Below, piece by piece: positions 1 to 8,683 of a stretch of DNA of 13,522 bases; positions within the stretch are counted from its first letter, which is position 1; every line of letters starts with the position of its first letter. The DNA is from a bacterium (GTDB lineage Bacteria > Verrucomicrobiota > Verrucomicrobiae > Opitutales > Opitutaceae): the NCBI GenBank assembly GCA_021780625.1, contig JAJXYI010000622.1, positions 1-13,522 on the forward strand. The letters are read 5' to 3'. The position numbers and the translations under genes are program-made. The notes below the pieces were generated by a model that ran no database searches, had not been told where the DNA came from, and saw only the letters and a program-made list of their open reading frames with translations.

Positions 1-1411
1 CGCCAGACCAGGTGACGGCGGCGTTGCGCTGCTGGCCGGCCCACGCGGACCGGGTGAGGATGAAGACCCGCTTGGCGGACGATTCCGCGCGCTGCCCCTG
101 GTAGACGCCGGTGGTGTGCTCGAGCGGGTAGGCGTTGAAGACGCGCGCGCCGGAACCGGCGGCGGTCGTCACGTCGCGCAGCTCGCCCCAGTGTCCGCCC
201 AGTTCGGGCTCGCTGGCGTCCATCCACCAGCCGTCGATTCCGATCGAGAAGAGATGTTGCGATAGGAATTTCCAATACAGGCGCCGACCCTCGGGGTTGA
301 AGGGATCGTACCATTTGCCCTGACCCTTGGGGTAGACGTTCGGGTAAACCTTGGGATAGACGGCGCCCGCCTTTTCAAGCGCTGCAAGGTTGGCCAGGCC
401 GAGATCGAAGCGCGGCCAGATTGAGATGATGATGTGCGCGTGCTCGTCGTGCACGGTGCGGACCATTGCCGCCGGATCGGGGTAGCGCGTGGGGTCGAAC
501 TCATCGGAGCCCCAGCCGCCGGGACGCCAGTACTGCCAGTCCTGGATGATTCCATCGAGGGGAAGGTGCAGCCGGCGGTATTCTGCCACGACGCCCAGCA
601 ACTCCTGTTGGGTTTCGTAGTGCTCGCGGCACTGCCAGAAGCCCCAGGTCCACTCGGCGAGCATGGGCGCGGGCCCCGTGAGCCAGCGATAGCGCGCGAC
701 GACGTCGCGGAGCGCGGGGCCTCCGATGAAGTAGTAATCGATCGCGTCCGCGGCTTCCGAAGTCCAGGTCAGGCCGCCTGGAATGGTGGCGCCGGCGTCG
801 ACGTCGGTGACTGCCGGGTTATCCCAGAATACGCCGTAGCCGCGACTTGAGAGGAGGACCGGCACTGCGACGTCGCGATTCTCCTGCTGGAGGTGGACCT
901 TCGTGCCGCGGTAATCGAGCGGGGATCCCGGATGCTGGCCCAGGCCGTACACGGCTTCGCCTGGCTGAAGGACGAAGCCCTGCCGGCTGCGGAGGGTCGG
1001 CTGGCCGCCGACCACCGCAGGCGTGAGGGATTTTCCGCCGTCGTCGGCCTCGGCGAGATAAACACGCCCCGAGAGGTCTGCGAAGCGGACGCTGCCCGTG
1101 GAGCGGGCGACGGTCACGACGAGTGCGCTTGTGCGCAACGTGATGTCCTTGGACGTCTCGGCCGCCGTCCACGGGGTCCCGGAAGGACTGGCCACGACGG
1201 CGAGCGGATCGGTCGGCGGCAGCGTGGCGGACGGGCCGTAGGTCACCTCGACGATGTCGGGGGTGAACACGCGAAGGCGCAAGGTGCCTCGCTCGAGGCC
1301 CAGGGCGAGTCCGTCGCGTCCCTTTTGGATGGATACGACAGGAAGGGGGGCGGCCAGGGCGACGCCGCAGAGCGACAGCCAGGCGAGGATCAGGCGGCAG
1401 GGGGTGTTCAT
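1..1411 (-). CDS. Secreted glycoside hydrolase family 31 (alpha-xylosidase-like), 3' end outside window
   Basis: An open frame runs without a stop from ATG at 1411-1409 to the window edge (470 codons plus one base). It starts with a signal peptide (MNTPCRLILAWLSLCGVALA, cleavage about residue 20), expected for periplasmic or extracellular export. Residues about 25-235 form the N-terminal beta-sandwich part and include YGLGQHPG near 155-165. The catalytic barrel begins near 250 (LAEWTWGFWQCREHY). GIDGWWMDASEPEL carries the GH31 nucleophile signature, Asp398. The DGIIQDWQYW segment resembles GH31 alpha-xylosidases more than maltose-type alpha-glucosidases, so release of alpha-linked xylose from xyloglucan oligosaccharides is likely but not proven. 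The sequence stops in a WSG motif where the next codon should be the acid/base Asp, so the active site cannot be fully checked. It is transcribed divergently from the GH67 gene. No clear Shine-Dalgarno sequence precedes the ATG, which was chosen because the signal peptide follows directly. Confidence 0.93.
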   Translation of the reverse strand, partial: MNTPCRLILAWLSLCGVALAAPLPVVSIQKGRDGLALGLERGTLRLRVFTPDIVEVTYGPSATLPPTDPLAVVASPSGTPWTAAETSKDITLRTSALVVTVARSTGSVRFADLSGRVYLAEADDGGKSLTPAVVGGQPTLRSRQGFVLQPGEAVYGLGQHPGSPLDYRGTKVHLQQENRDVAVPVLLSSRGYGVFWDNPAVTDVDAGATIPGGLTWTSEAADAIDYYFIGGPALRDVVARYRWLTGPAPMLAEWTWGFWQCREHYETQQELLGVVAEYRRLHLPLDGIIQDWQYWRPGGWGSDEFDPTRYPDPAAMVRTVHDEHAHIIISIWPRFDLGLANLAALEKAGAVYPKVYPNVYPKGQGKWYDPFNPEGRRLYWKFLSQHLFSIGIDGWWMDASEPELGGHWGELRDVTTAAGSGARVFNAYPLEHTTGVYQGQRAESSAKRVFILTRSAWAGQQRNAAVTWSG

Positions 1412-1588
1412 CGCGCGCCGGTTGTCGGATCAGGCCCGGATTGGGGCAAGCCGGGCGTCCGTGTACCGTTCGGTCGCGGGCTTGCGCAGGTTCAACGGTG
1501 ACCCAGAGAATCGTTGGCGGACCGGGCCGGATCGCCACCCTGCGGTGGCCCGGACGCGCCCCGTAGTCCGATGTCCCCCTCGCTCCCC
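1412..1588. promoter_or_regulatory. Divergent promoter/leader region between GH31 and GH67
   Basis: This 177-bp gap separates two divergent secreted hydrolase genes, so it must hold both promoters unless one is further away. No convincing -35/-10 pair was found. Inverted repeats are visible: GCAAGCC at 1446-1452 with GGCTTGC at 1479-1485, GCCACC at 1534-1539 with GGTGGC at 1544-1549, and CCGGGCC at 1522-1528 with GGCCCGG at 1547-1553. The last two pairings share bases and are mutually exclusive. They lie just ahead of the GH67 start and could be leader structure or regulator sites, or could simply reflect the GC content. Confidence 0.45.
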
Positions 1589-3691
1589 ATGAAAATTCTT
1601 CGCCTGCTCCCTTTCGTGTTTGTGTGGATCGGCCTGTTGCATGCCGATGACGGATACCGCCTCTGGCTTCGCTACGACAGCATCACCGACTCCAGCTACC
1701 GCGCAGCGACGCTCGCGGCGGTGCGTCGTGTCGTGCTGGTGACGCCCACCGGCGCCGATTCTCCGACGCTGGATGCCGCGCGCGACGAACTCACGCGTGG
1801 CCTGAGCGGCATGACGGGGGCGGTGCCGACGATTGCGTTTGAGAAGGCGTCCTCGGCCGCGCCGGCCGCACTCGGAACGGAGGGCTACCACCTGCGCTCG
1901 GGCTCCAGCACCGTGGCAATCTCGGCTCCGAGCGACGTCGGAGCCCTGTACGGCGCGTTTCGCCTGCTGCGGGAAATCCAGCTCGGACACGACGTCTCGC
2001 ATCTCGACCTGTCGTCCGCACCGAAGATCGACCGCCGCCTGCTCAGCCACTGGGACAATCTCAACCGCACCGTCGAGCGCGGCTATGCGGGGTTTTCACT
2101 GTGGGAGTGGTTCGTCCTTCCCGACTACCTCTCCCCGCGCTACCGCGACTACGCGCGAGCCTGCGCTTCGATCGGGATCAACGGAACGGTCCTCAACAAC
2201 GTGAATGCCGACCCGCTGATCCTCACTCATCCCTGGCTTAGGAAGGTCGCGGCGCTTGCTGGCGTGTTTCGACCCTATGGCATCCATGTCTATCTCGCCG
2301 TGCGCTTCTCGGCTCCCGTGGAGATCGGCGGGTTGAAGACAGCGGATCCGTTTGATCCCACGGTCAAGGCCTGGTGGAGGGCGAAGACCGACGAAATCTA
2401 CCGCCTCATTCCGGACTTCGGCGGGTTCGTGGTGAAGGCCAACTCCGAAGGACAGCCCGGGCCGCAGACCTACGGCCGCACGCATGCCGACGGAGCCAAC
2501 CTCCTCGCGGACGCCCTTGCGCCGCATGGCGGCATCGTGATGTGGCGCGCGTTCGTGTACGACGCGAAGAATCCCGAGGACCGCTGCAAGCAGGCGTACA
2601 GCGAATTCCAGCCGCTCGACGGCAAGTTCCGCGACAACGTCGTGATCCAGATCAAGAACGGCCCGCTCGATTTCCAGCCGCGCGAGCCCTTCCATCCGCT
2701 GTTCGGCGCGATGCCGCGCACCAACGTGGGGCTCGAGGTGGAGATCACACAGGAGTACCTCGGCAACGGCACCTGCCTGGCGTTTCTCGCACCGATGTGG
2801 CGCGAGGTGCTCAAGTCCGACACCTACCGTCCCGGGCCCGGCGCGACGGTCGCACGCATCGTCGACGGTTCCGCGACCCACCGGCACCTCAGCCTCATGG
2901 TGGGCGTGGCCAACACCGGCACGGATCGCGACTGGACGGGCCACCCGCTCGCGCAGGCGAACTGGTACGCCTTCGGGCGACTCGCGTGGAATCACGACCT
3001 CAGTTCGGCGGAGATCGCCCGGGAGTGGACGCGCATGACCTTCGGTCCGAATCCCGACATTGCCCGAAAGCTCGTCCCGATGCTGCTTGAGTCGCGCGAA
3101 ACGGTGGTGGATTACGAAATGCCGCTCGGGCTGCACCACATCATGTCGACAGGAAACCACTACGGCCCGGGCCCGTGGGTCGACAACCTGCCGAGGGCGG
3201 ACTGGAATCCGGTCTATTACAACCGGGCCGACGCCGAGGGGCTGGGCTTCGATCGCACGGCAACCGGCTCGAATGCGCTCTCCCAATACGCGCCCCAGGC
3301 TGCCGCGAAATGGGCCACGCTCGCGACCTGTCCCGACCGGTACCTGCTCTGGTTCCATCACGTCGCCTGGGGGTATCGCCTGCGTTCGGGGCGCACGCTC
3401 TGGGACGAACTCGGCCTGCACTACCAGCACGGTGTCGACACGGTGCGTTCCTGGCAGAAGACCTGGGCGAGCATGAAGGGCGAGATCGACCCGGAGACCT
3501 TCGACCACGTTGCCGCCCTCCTGAACATCCAGGAGCGCGACGCGTGCTGGTGGCGCGATGCCTGCCTCCTGTACTTCCAGACCTTTTCGCACCGGCCCCT
3601 TCCCGCGGGAGTGGAGCCTCCCAAGCACGACCTGGCCTACTTTGAGGCGCTCCAGATCCATTGGGCGCCCGGTAATCCGGGCGAGCTTTGA
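1589..3691 (+). CDS. aguA: Secreted GH67 xylan alpha-glucuronidase
   Basis: The product (700 residues from the chosen start) hydrolyses the alpha-1,2 bond between (4-O-methyl)glucuronic acid and xylose at the non-reducing end of glucuronoxylan oligosaccharides. The ATG at 1589 was chosen over in-frame ATGs at 1514 and 1571 because a signal peptide follows at once (MKILRLLPFVFVWIGLLHA, cleavage about residue 19). The mature start DDGYRLWLRYD is typical of the N-terminal GH67 domain (about 20-135). The catalytic barrel spans about 140-465 and the C-terminal domain about 465-690. Visible catalytic acids are Glu287 (NSEGQPGP, general acid), Asp361 (GPLDFQ) and Glu389 (ITQEYLG). The Asp-Glu spacing of 28 matches what I recall for Cellvibrio and Geobacillus enzymes (365/393, 364/392). 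Length is normal for the family. Many GH67 enzymes are intracellular or membrane bound, so the signal peptide points to periplasmic or outer-surface action. Family assignment is firm; the gene symbol is by family analogy. Confidence 0.96.
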   Translation: MKILRLLPFVFVWIGLLHADDGYRLWLRYDSITDSSYRAATLAAVRRVVLVTPTGADSPTLDAARDELTRGLSGMTGAVPTIAFEKASSAAPAALGTEGYHLRSGSSTVAISAPSDVGALYGAFRLLREIQLGHDVSHLDLSSAPKIDRRLLSHWDNLNRTVERGYAGFSLWEWFVLPDYLSPRYRDYARACASIGINGTVLNNVNADPLILTHPWLRKVAALAGVFRPYGIHVYLAVRFSAPVEIGGLKTADPFDPTVKAWWRAKTDEIYRLIPDFGGFVVKANSEGQPGPQTYGRTHADGANLLADALAPHGGIVMWRAFVYDAKNPEDRCKQAYSEFQPLDGKFRDNVVIQIKNGPLDFQPREPFHPLFGAMPRTNVGLEVEITQEYLGNGTCLAFLAPMWREVLKSDTYRPGPGATVARIVDGSATHRHLSLMVGVANTGTDRDWTGHPLAQANWYAFGRLAWNHDLSSAEIAREWTRMTFGPNPDIARKLVPMLLESRETVVDYEMPLGLHHIMSTGNHYGPGPWVDNLPRADWNPVYYNRADAEGLGFDRTATGSNALSQYAPQAAAKWATLATCPDRYLLWFHHVAWGYRLRSGRTLWDELGLHYQHGVDTVRSWQKTWASMKGEIDPETFDHVAALLNIQERDACWWRDACLLYFQTFSHRPLPAGVEPPKHDLAYFEALQIHWAPGNPGEL
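3666..3689 (+). terminator. Hairpin overlapping the GH67 stop codon, possible terminator
   Basis: A perfect 7-bp stem (CGCCCGG at 3666-3672, TAAT loop, CCGGGCG at 3677-3683) sits in the last codons of the GH67 gene and is followed by a short T run (TTT at 3687-3689) overlapping the stop. The stem is strong but the T tract is poor, so termination is possible rather than established. Confidence 0.35.
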
Positions 3692-3728
3692 GTCGGGGCG
3701 CCGCGGCAGTTCATCCCAAAAAACGCAG

Positions 3729-3882
3729 TTAACAGAAGGAAACGAAGATAACAAAGAAGGCCGAGCCAAGCGATTGCACGAACTCACCGGGGCGGAATCG
3801 CCTCACCCTAACGGTGAATGAATCAACGCTCTGAATTCTGCGGCAAGCGGCTTGTTCTTCGTTCCCTTCGTTGCCTTCTGTT
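3729..3882. repeat. Long imperfect inverted repeat (AACAGAAGG type), probable non-coding mobile remnant
   Basis: The left arm at 3731-3758 and the right arm at 3855-3882 are reverse complements at 24 of 28 positions (arms begin AACAGAAGG). They enclose about 96 bp with no convincing gene. The CGCAGTT just outside the left arm (3724-3730) resembles the CGCAGTTG near the end of the element at 5581-5788, suggesting a sister family with the same overall design: short end motif, then purine-rich AACGAAG/ACAGAGG-type arms. No clear target duplication was found. A very large RNA hairpin could form from either strand, so the repeat could also affect the 3' ends of neighbouring transcripts. Confidence 0.7.
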
Positions 3883-4123
3883 CCATTCAATCGCCGAATT
3901 TAAGATCATGGCACAGAGGTCCATCTCACCGGATGCTCGGTTCGAACCGGGTTCGTCCGCTGGCATGGGGATACGGGCGTGAGTATCCGGATTCTGGAGG
4001 CAGGCGTTCGAGGGTGACGAAAGGCCCCGGAACCGGGGGCGACGGCGGCGTGGGCCGGGAAGTCGCCGGACCGGGGTCCGGGGCGTTGTCAGGCGCAGGG
4101 TGCCCCCGTGGAAATCGCGGGCC
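3883..4123. other. Intergenic stretch with small hairpins, no gene seen
   Basis: No coding sequence is supported between the inverted repeat and the stop of the collagen-like gene. Visible structures are a 12-bp perfect palindrome at 3938-3949 (CGGTTCGAACCG), a 6-bp stem GGATAC/GTATCC at 3969-3988, and GC-rich hairpins at 4024-4037 and 4067-4082. The last two lie downstream of the collagen-like gene on the minus strand. Confidence 0.5.
4017..4037 (-). terminator. Possible terminator of the collagen-like gene
   Basis: Read on the minus strand, CCCCGG-TT-CCGGGG forms a 5-6 bp GC stem, followed by CCTTTCGTC with a weak T run. A second hairpin (CCGGAC-CGGG-GTCCGG, 4067-4082) lies between it and the gene stop at 4124. 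Either could end the transcript. The T tract is too short for confidence. Confidence 0.3.
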
Positions 4124-5107
4124 TTACGGCGCGCTGAACCACTTGGCGATGATCTGCACGTTGGTGTTCGTCGCGTAGGTCAGGTGGTGGAAGCGAACGT
4201 GGATGTTGTTCGAGGCGTCGGAGTAGACGTCGACCGAATACGAGTTCGTGCCCGAGTTTGCGATCGTGGCGATGTTCTGGACGGTCACGCCGGTGTTCCA
4301 CTGCTGGAAGGTGGCGTACTCGGCGTGGTAGTACAGGCGATTGGTCTCGGAGTTGACGTCATGGGCCTCGACGAGGATTTCCAGATGCGAGGCATTCCAA
4401 CCGGGCTGGTTGTAGAGCGTGTAGTCGAGCGTGTCGCCCGTGTTCACCGTGTGACCGGTGTAAACGGCGACCTGACGACCGTCATTTCCCGCGGGACCCT
4501 GCGCGCCGGCGGGCCCGGTGGCACCCTGGGGACCCGCTGGACCGGCGGGACCGGTCGCGCCCGTCGCTCCGGTTGCACCGGTGGCTCCGGTATCTCCCTT
4601 CGGGCCCTGGGGGCCTTGCGGACCCTGGGGGCCGACGGCGCCCTGCGGGCCGGTGGCACCCGCAGGACCCTGCGGACCCACCGGTCCGACCGGCCCGACG
4701 GCGCCTTGGGCACCGGTGTCACCCTGGACTCCCTGAATGCCCTGGGGGCCTTGCGGGCCCTGCGGACCGACGGCGCCGACCGTGACATAGGCCGTTGCGA
4801 AGTCGCTATTGTCGTCGTGGCTCTTCGCGTTTTTGGACAAGGCGAGCAGGTACGTGCCGGGCGTCGGTGCGGCCGGCAGGGAGGCTGTCACCGTGGAGCC
4901 CGAGACCGATCCGGGGACGAACGAGCCGTTGAACGAAACGTTCACCGACCCGTGCACGGACGAGCTCAGCTGGGCGGTCAGCGTGGTGCCGCTGACAGAC
5001 GCATTCAGGATTGCCAGGTTGCCGTCATCGGCACGGGCGGCGGCGATTGACAGACAGACAGCGCCGATAAGGGCGGCGCGGCGGACGAGTTGTTTTATCG
5101 GGTTCAT
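4124..5107 (-). CDS. Secreted collagen-like (Gly-X-Y) protein
   Basis: The product (327 residues) has a signal peptide ([20 protein letters not shown]..., cleavage about residue 26 after AARA), an N-terminal Ser/Thr/Val-rich domain (about 27-110, probably beta), an uninterrupted collagen repeat at 111-209 (33 Gly-X-Y triplets rich in GPQ, GAT, GPA and GPV), and a C-terminal domain at 210-327 with many aromatic and Asn/Thr residues ending [12 protein letters not shown]. Such repeats form triple helices, and the terminal domain is likely a trimerising or binding head, so a surface fibre or matrix protein is plausible. A start at 5206 would add 33 residues ahead of the signal peptide; ATG 5107 fits export much better and has a weak GGGAAAA upstream. 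I do not recognise the head domain. Proline hydroxylation is not expected in bacteria, so stability would rest on Pro at X and Gln/Thr at Y. Confidence 0.85.
   Translation of the reverse strand: MNPIKQLVRRAALIGAVCLSIAAARADDGNLAILNASVSGTTLTAQLSSSVHGSVNVSFNGSFVPGSVSGSTVTASLPAAPTPGTYLLALSKNAKSHDDNSDFATAYVTVGAVGPQGPQGPQGIQGVQGDTGAQGAVGPVGPVGPQGPAGATGPQGAVGPQGPQGPQGPKGDTGATGATGATGATGPAGPAGPQGATGPAGAQGPAGNDGRQVAVYTGHTVNTGDTLDYTLYNQPGWNASHLEILVEAHDVNSETNRLYYHAEYATFQQWNTGVTVQNIATIANSGTNSYSVDVYSDASNNIHVRFHHLTYATNTNVQIIAKWFSAP
4481..4777 (-). repeat. Collagen triplet repeat, 33 x 9 bp
   Basis: This is the coding repeat of the collagen-like gene: 33 consecutive Gly-X-Y codon triplets with no interruption. 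Runs of identical triplets occur (GPQ three times in a row twice, GAT four times in a row), so the tract is a likely site of slippage and length variation between strains. Confidence 0.9.
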
Positions 5108-5329
5108 TGACGTGTGTGGTTTTCCCGACGCGGCGACGCCCCGCCTGGACCGGAACCCCGCCATGCCGCGCAGGACTCGCCGCGGGATCGTCCCAAGAGA
5201 CGACAACGGGAGGAGGCTGCCTTGCTGGTGAAGCTGGTTATGCTGGACGGCTGAAAACCGAATCGGAGCCCGGAGGTGAGCCGGTGGTCACCGCAAAGTC
5301 AACTAATGCCGAGTATAAATGAAAATTAT

Positions 5330-5368
5330 TGGCAAATTTATAAGTTCCTTACCATCAGATGGCAAATT
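5330..5368 (-). promoter_or_regulatory. Probable sigma70-like promoter of the collagen-like gene, with a direct repeat
   Basis: On the minus strand a TTGCCA -35 (5365-5360) and TATAAA -10 (5342-5337) are separated by exactly 17 bp, inside a markedly AT-rich island (about 5295-5400) of otherwise GC-rich DNA. The transcript would start near 5330 and carry a leader of about 220 nt before the ATG at 5107. The 9-mer TGGCAAATT occurs at 5330-5338 and 5360-5368 on the plus strand, 30 bp (about three helical turns) apart, and covers the -35 and the start-site region. This arrangement would suit a dimeric regulator. Confidence 0.5.
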
Positions 5369-5580
5369 CATGCCACTGTGCATATCTTGACATGATACAA
5401 GGAGCCCGTTGGTGCCGTTCCGCTGGGCCTCTGGATCCCTGACCTCTGCCGCCTGGGCCTTCCCCCCGGCTTGCCGCGCTGCCCAAGGGCGGGGTGGTGC
5501 TGTTCCAGGGCGATTCGATCACGGACGGCGGGCGCTGGAGGCAGGGCAGCGACTACAACCACATCATGGGTCAGGATTAT

Positions 5581-5788
5581 CCTAAATTACGCAGTTGGAT
5601 TTAAACCACAGAGACACCCACCTTCGCCAAGGCTACGGCGGACGAGCAGAGAACACGGAGAAATGCAGTTGGGCGGGAATTTTGTATCGAATCTCTTTCA
5701 CCTGCGAGGTGAGCGCTGATTCCGCCCCTTGCTTGGATTTCAGCCTCTGTGATCTCTGTGTCTCTGTGGTTCAATTGCGGTATCTAGG
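5581..5788. mobile_element. MITE-like 208-bp element with terminal inverted repeats and 5-bp target duplication
   Basis: The element lies between two copies of ATTAT (5576-5580 and 5789-5793), inside the SGNH frame. Its ends are inverted copies with consensus CCTARATWMCGCARTTG, followed on both sides by AACCACAGAGACAC (left from 5604; right arm ends near 5771). The right arm, read inward on the minus strand, continues AGAGATCACAGAGG; the left arm continues the same theme (AGAGAACACGGAG) after a 30-bp interruption carrying the 22-bp repeat at 5622-5643. No transposase or other credible gene fits inside, so movement would depend on a protein encoded elsewhere. CACAGAGACACAGAG repeats are known around small GxxExxY/four-helix-bundle genes in environmental bacteria, and this may be a gene-less relative; that link is from memory and not shown here. 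Confidence 0.8.
5622..5643. repeat. Dispersed 22-bp repeat, copy 1
   Basis: This sequence (CTTCGCCAAGG then CTACGGCGGAC) recurs at 11969-11990 with one difference (A to G at its eighth base). In both places it interrupts a GAGACA...CACGGAG repeat arm. It contains a short stem (CGCC...GGCG). Confidence 0.7.
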
Positions 5789-5903
5789 ATTATGGATACA
5801 TCATCGCGGCGCTGGTCGGCGCGGAGTATCCGGGGCGCGGGCTCATGGTCCGGGCCTGGCTGAAGGCCGTCGACAGGGCCTGGCCCGCGCGCTGACCGGA
5901 CGC

Positions 5904-7627
<1,724 letters not shown>

Positions 7628-7631
<4 letters not shown>

Positions 7632-8629
7632 CGCGAAGTCTGGTGCGAGGCGACGGTCAGGGTGGGAATTTCGGCCGGCCCGAAACCGAATCGGGCGACG
7701 AGCCGACGGTGCTCGGCGCTGCCGACGAAGGTCTGCAGGACGCCGTCCCAGGCCCGTCGAAGGGCCTTGTCGCCAAGCCGGAATCCAAACGCCCCGAAGC
7801 CGGGCTGCATTCCGGCAGCAGGCTGGAGAAGGATTGCCTCCGTTGCGCCGTTCCCGCCTGACAAGCGGCGGATCGAGAGCGAGGAGAGCGCCAGCGCGTC
7901 GGCCATGCCCGCCTCCACTGCAGCACGCCCAGTCACAGCGTCCGGCACAATCACGAGCTGGGATGGCTTGAAGCCGTGTCCCTCAAACCAGCGTTCCTCG
8001 ATCGAGCCGGACAACACCGCGAAATGCAGCGCCTTGTCGCGGGCCAGGTCGCTGTCGGGCCCGAGGTGGTGTGGATCGCCGCGCTGGACCAGCAGGCCCG
8101 GCCTGACCTGGAACGTTGGAATCGAAAACGCGATCAGGCGCCGGCGTTCGTCGGTGATGAACATGCCCGCGGCAATGACATCGCAGCGTCTGTCGCGGAG
8201 CGCGGGGATCAGCTCGTCGAAGGGCATCTGGACCCACTGGATGTGGGGAATCCCAAGCCGTCGGCAGACGATCCTGGCAATCTCCGGTGATTCGCCGGTC
8301 ACCTGGTTCCCGCTGACATAGGCGAAGGGGGCCTCGACCGCGTATCCAATGCGGATGACACCGCTCTCGCGCAGCCGGACAAGCGAGGCATCCTCCCGGG
8401 AGCGACAACCGCCAAGCAGCAGCGCGAATCCGGCGGTCAGCGCAACGATCCAGGAGGCCGGTGCCGCGGGGAACGAAGGGGCGCGCCGGCGAGCGGGGGC
8501 CGGGGCGTGTTCAGGCCGAGTTCGCTTTGTGGGAGGCGGAGGCAAGGCGTGCTGGGGCTCTGATGTTTGCCCGGGGGCAGCCCGGGGCAATCCATAAACC
8601 GGAATTACGCGGTCGGAATTCGAGGACAT
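7628..8629 (-). CDS. Extracellular solute-binding lipoprotein (SBP_bac_3 family)
   Basis: The frame encodes up to 333 residues. A hydrophobic stretch (60-74) ends in a lipobox LLGG-Cys75, so the mature protein should be a lipid-anchored periplasmic binding protein. Residues about 85-320 fit the bilobed family 3 fold (VIRIGYAVEAPFAY near 91-104, DVIAAGMFITDERR at 150-163). In that family the Arg of the TxxR motif contacts the carboxylate of amino-acid-like ligands, so such a ligand is possible. No permease or ATPase gene is nearby; instead the gene overlaps the histidine kinase, so the protein more likely feeds a sensor than a transporter. The ATG at 8629 gives an unusually long, Pro/Arg-rich 59-residue stretch before the lipoprotein signal, lies 3 nt after a GC hairpin and has no Shine-Dalgarno sequence, so the true start may be an internal TTG (codon 14 or 29). 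Confidence 0.85.
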
Positions 8630-8632
8630 TTT

Positions 8633-8662
8633 CCCGGAACGTCCGGGGGCGCGGGCGCGCCC
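8633..8662. other. Two adjacent GC hairpins in the GT39 to lipoprotein gap
   Basis: Within the 54-bp gap lie CCCGGA-ACG-TCCGGG (8633-8647) and GGGCGCG-GG-CGCGCCC (8647-8662), each a perfect inverted repeat. On the minus strand they separate the glycosyltransferase stop from the lipoprotein start. They could weaken read-through or hide the start of the second gene. There is no T tract, so a classic terminator is not supported. Confidence 0.4.
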
Positions 8663-8683
8663 GGTGTGGGCCTTGTGCCCGGT

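Larger units (their letters stand above)
5443..5895 (+). pseudogene. SGNH/GDSL hydrolase (carbohydrate esterase-like) remnant, disrupted
   Basis: Two pieces of one esterase frame flank an inserted element. The left piece (5443-5580) encodes LPKGGVVLFQGDSITDGG and then SDYNHIMGQDY; GDSIT (5509-5523) is block I of SGNH hydrolases with the catalytic Ser codon at 5515-5517. The right piece (5794-5895) continues in phase with GYIIAALVGAEYPGRG and ends in LMVRAWLKAV and a TGA. Removing the element and one copy of ATTAT restores the frame. The total is still only 79 codons, against well over 200 in the family. No in-frame ATG exists (TGA at 5440-5442 precedes it), and N-terminal YPGRG runs straight into a C-terminal-type LMVRAWLKAV, so the middle, including the Gly, Asn and His blocks, is deleted. 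The gene is dead. The ancestral product was probably a secreted sugar esterase. It ends 8 bp from the convergent kinase gene. Confidence 0.85.

Noticed and set aside
2096..3787. A 563-codon open frame antisense to GH67
   Set aside because: It mirrors a clearly functional GH67 gene, is rich in Arg/Val/Gly and shows no recognisable domain; long antisense frames are expected at this GC content.
3938..3949. GGTTCGAACC, similar to the T-loop of a tRNA, possible tRNA or att fragment
   Set aside because: No acceptor, D or anticodon arms or CCA end fit around it; it is just a 12-bp palindrome.
4481..4777. Regular repeat array that might be taken for a CRISPR or minisatellite
   Set aside because: The period is 9 bp with no spacers and it is fully explained by collagen triplets in frame.
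4100..5050. A 316-codon Gly/Arg-rich frame antisense to the collagen-like gene
   Set aside because: Its apparent repeats are only the reverse of the Gly-X-Y codons; the minus-strand frame has a signal peptide and perfect collagen periodicity.
5386..5391. TTGACA on the plus strand as a -35 box for the SGNH gene
   Set aside because: No -10-like hexamer occurs 15-19 bp downstream, and the gene it would serve is dead.
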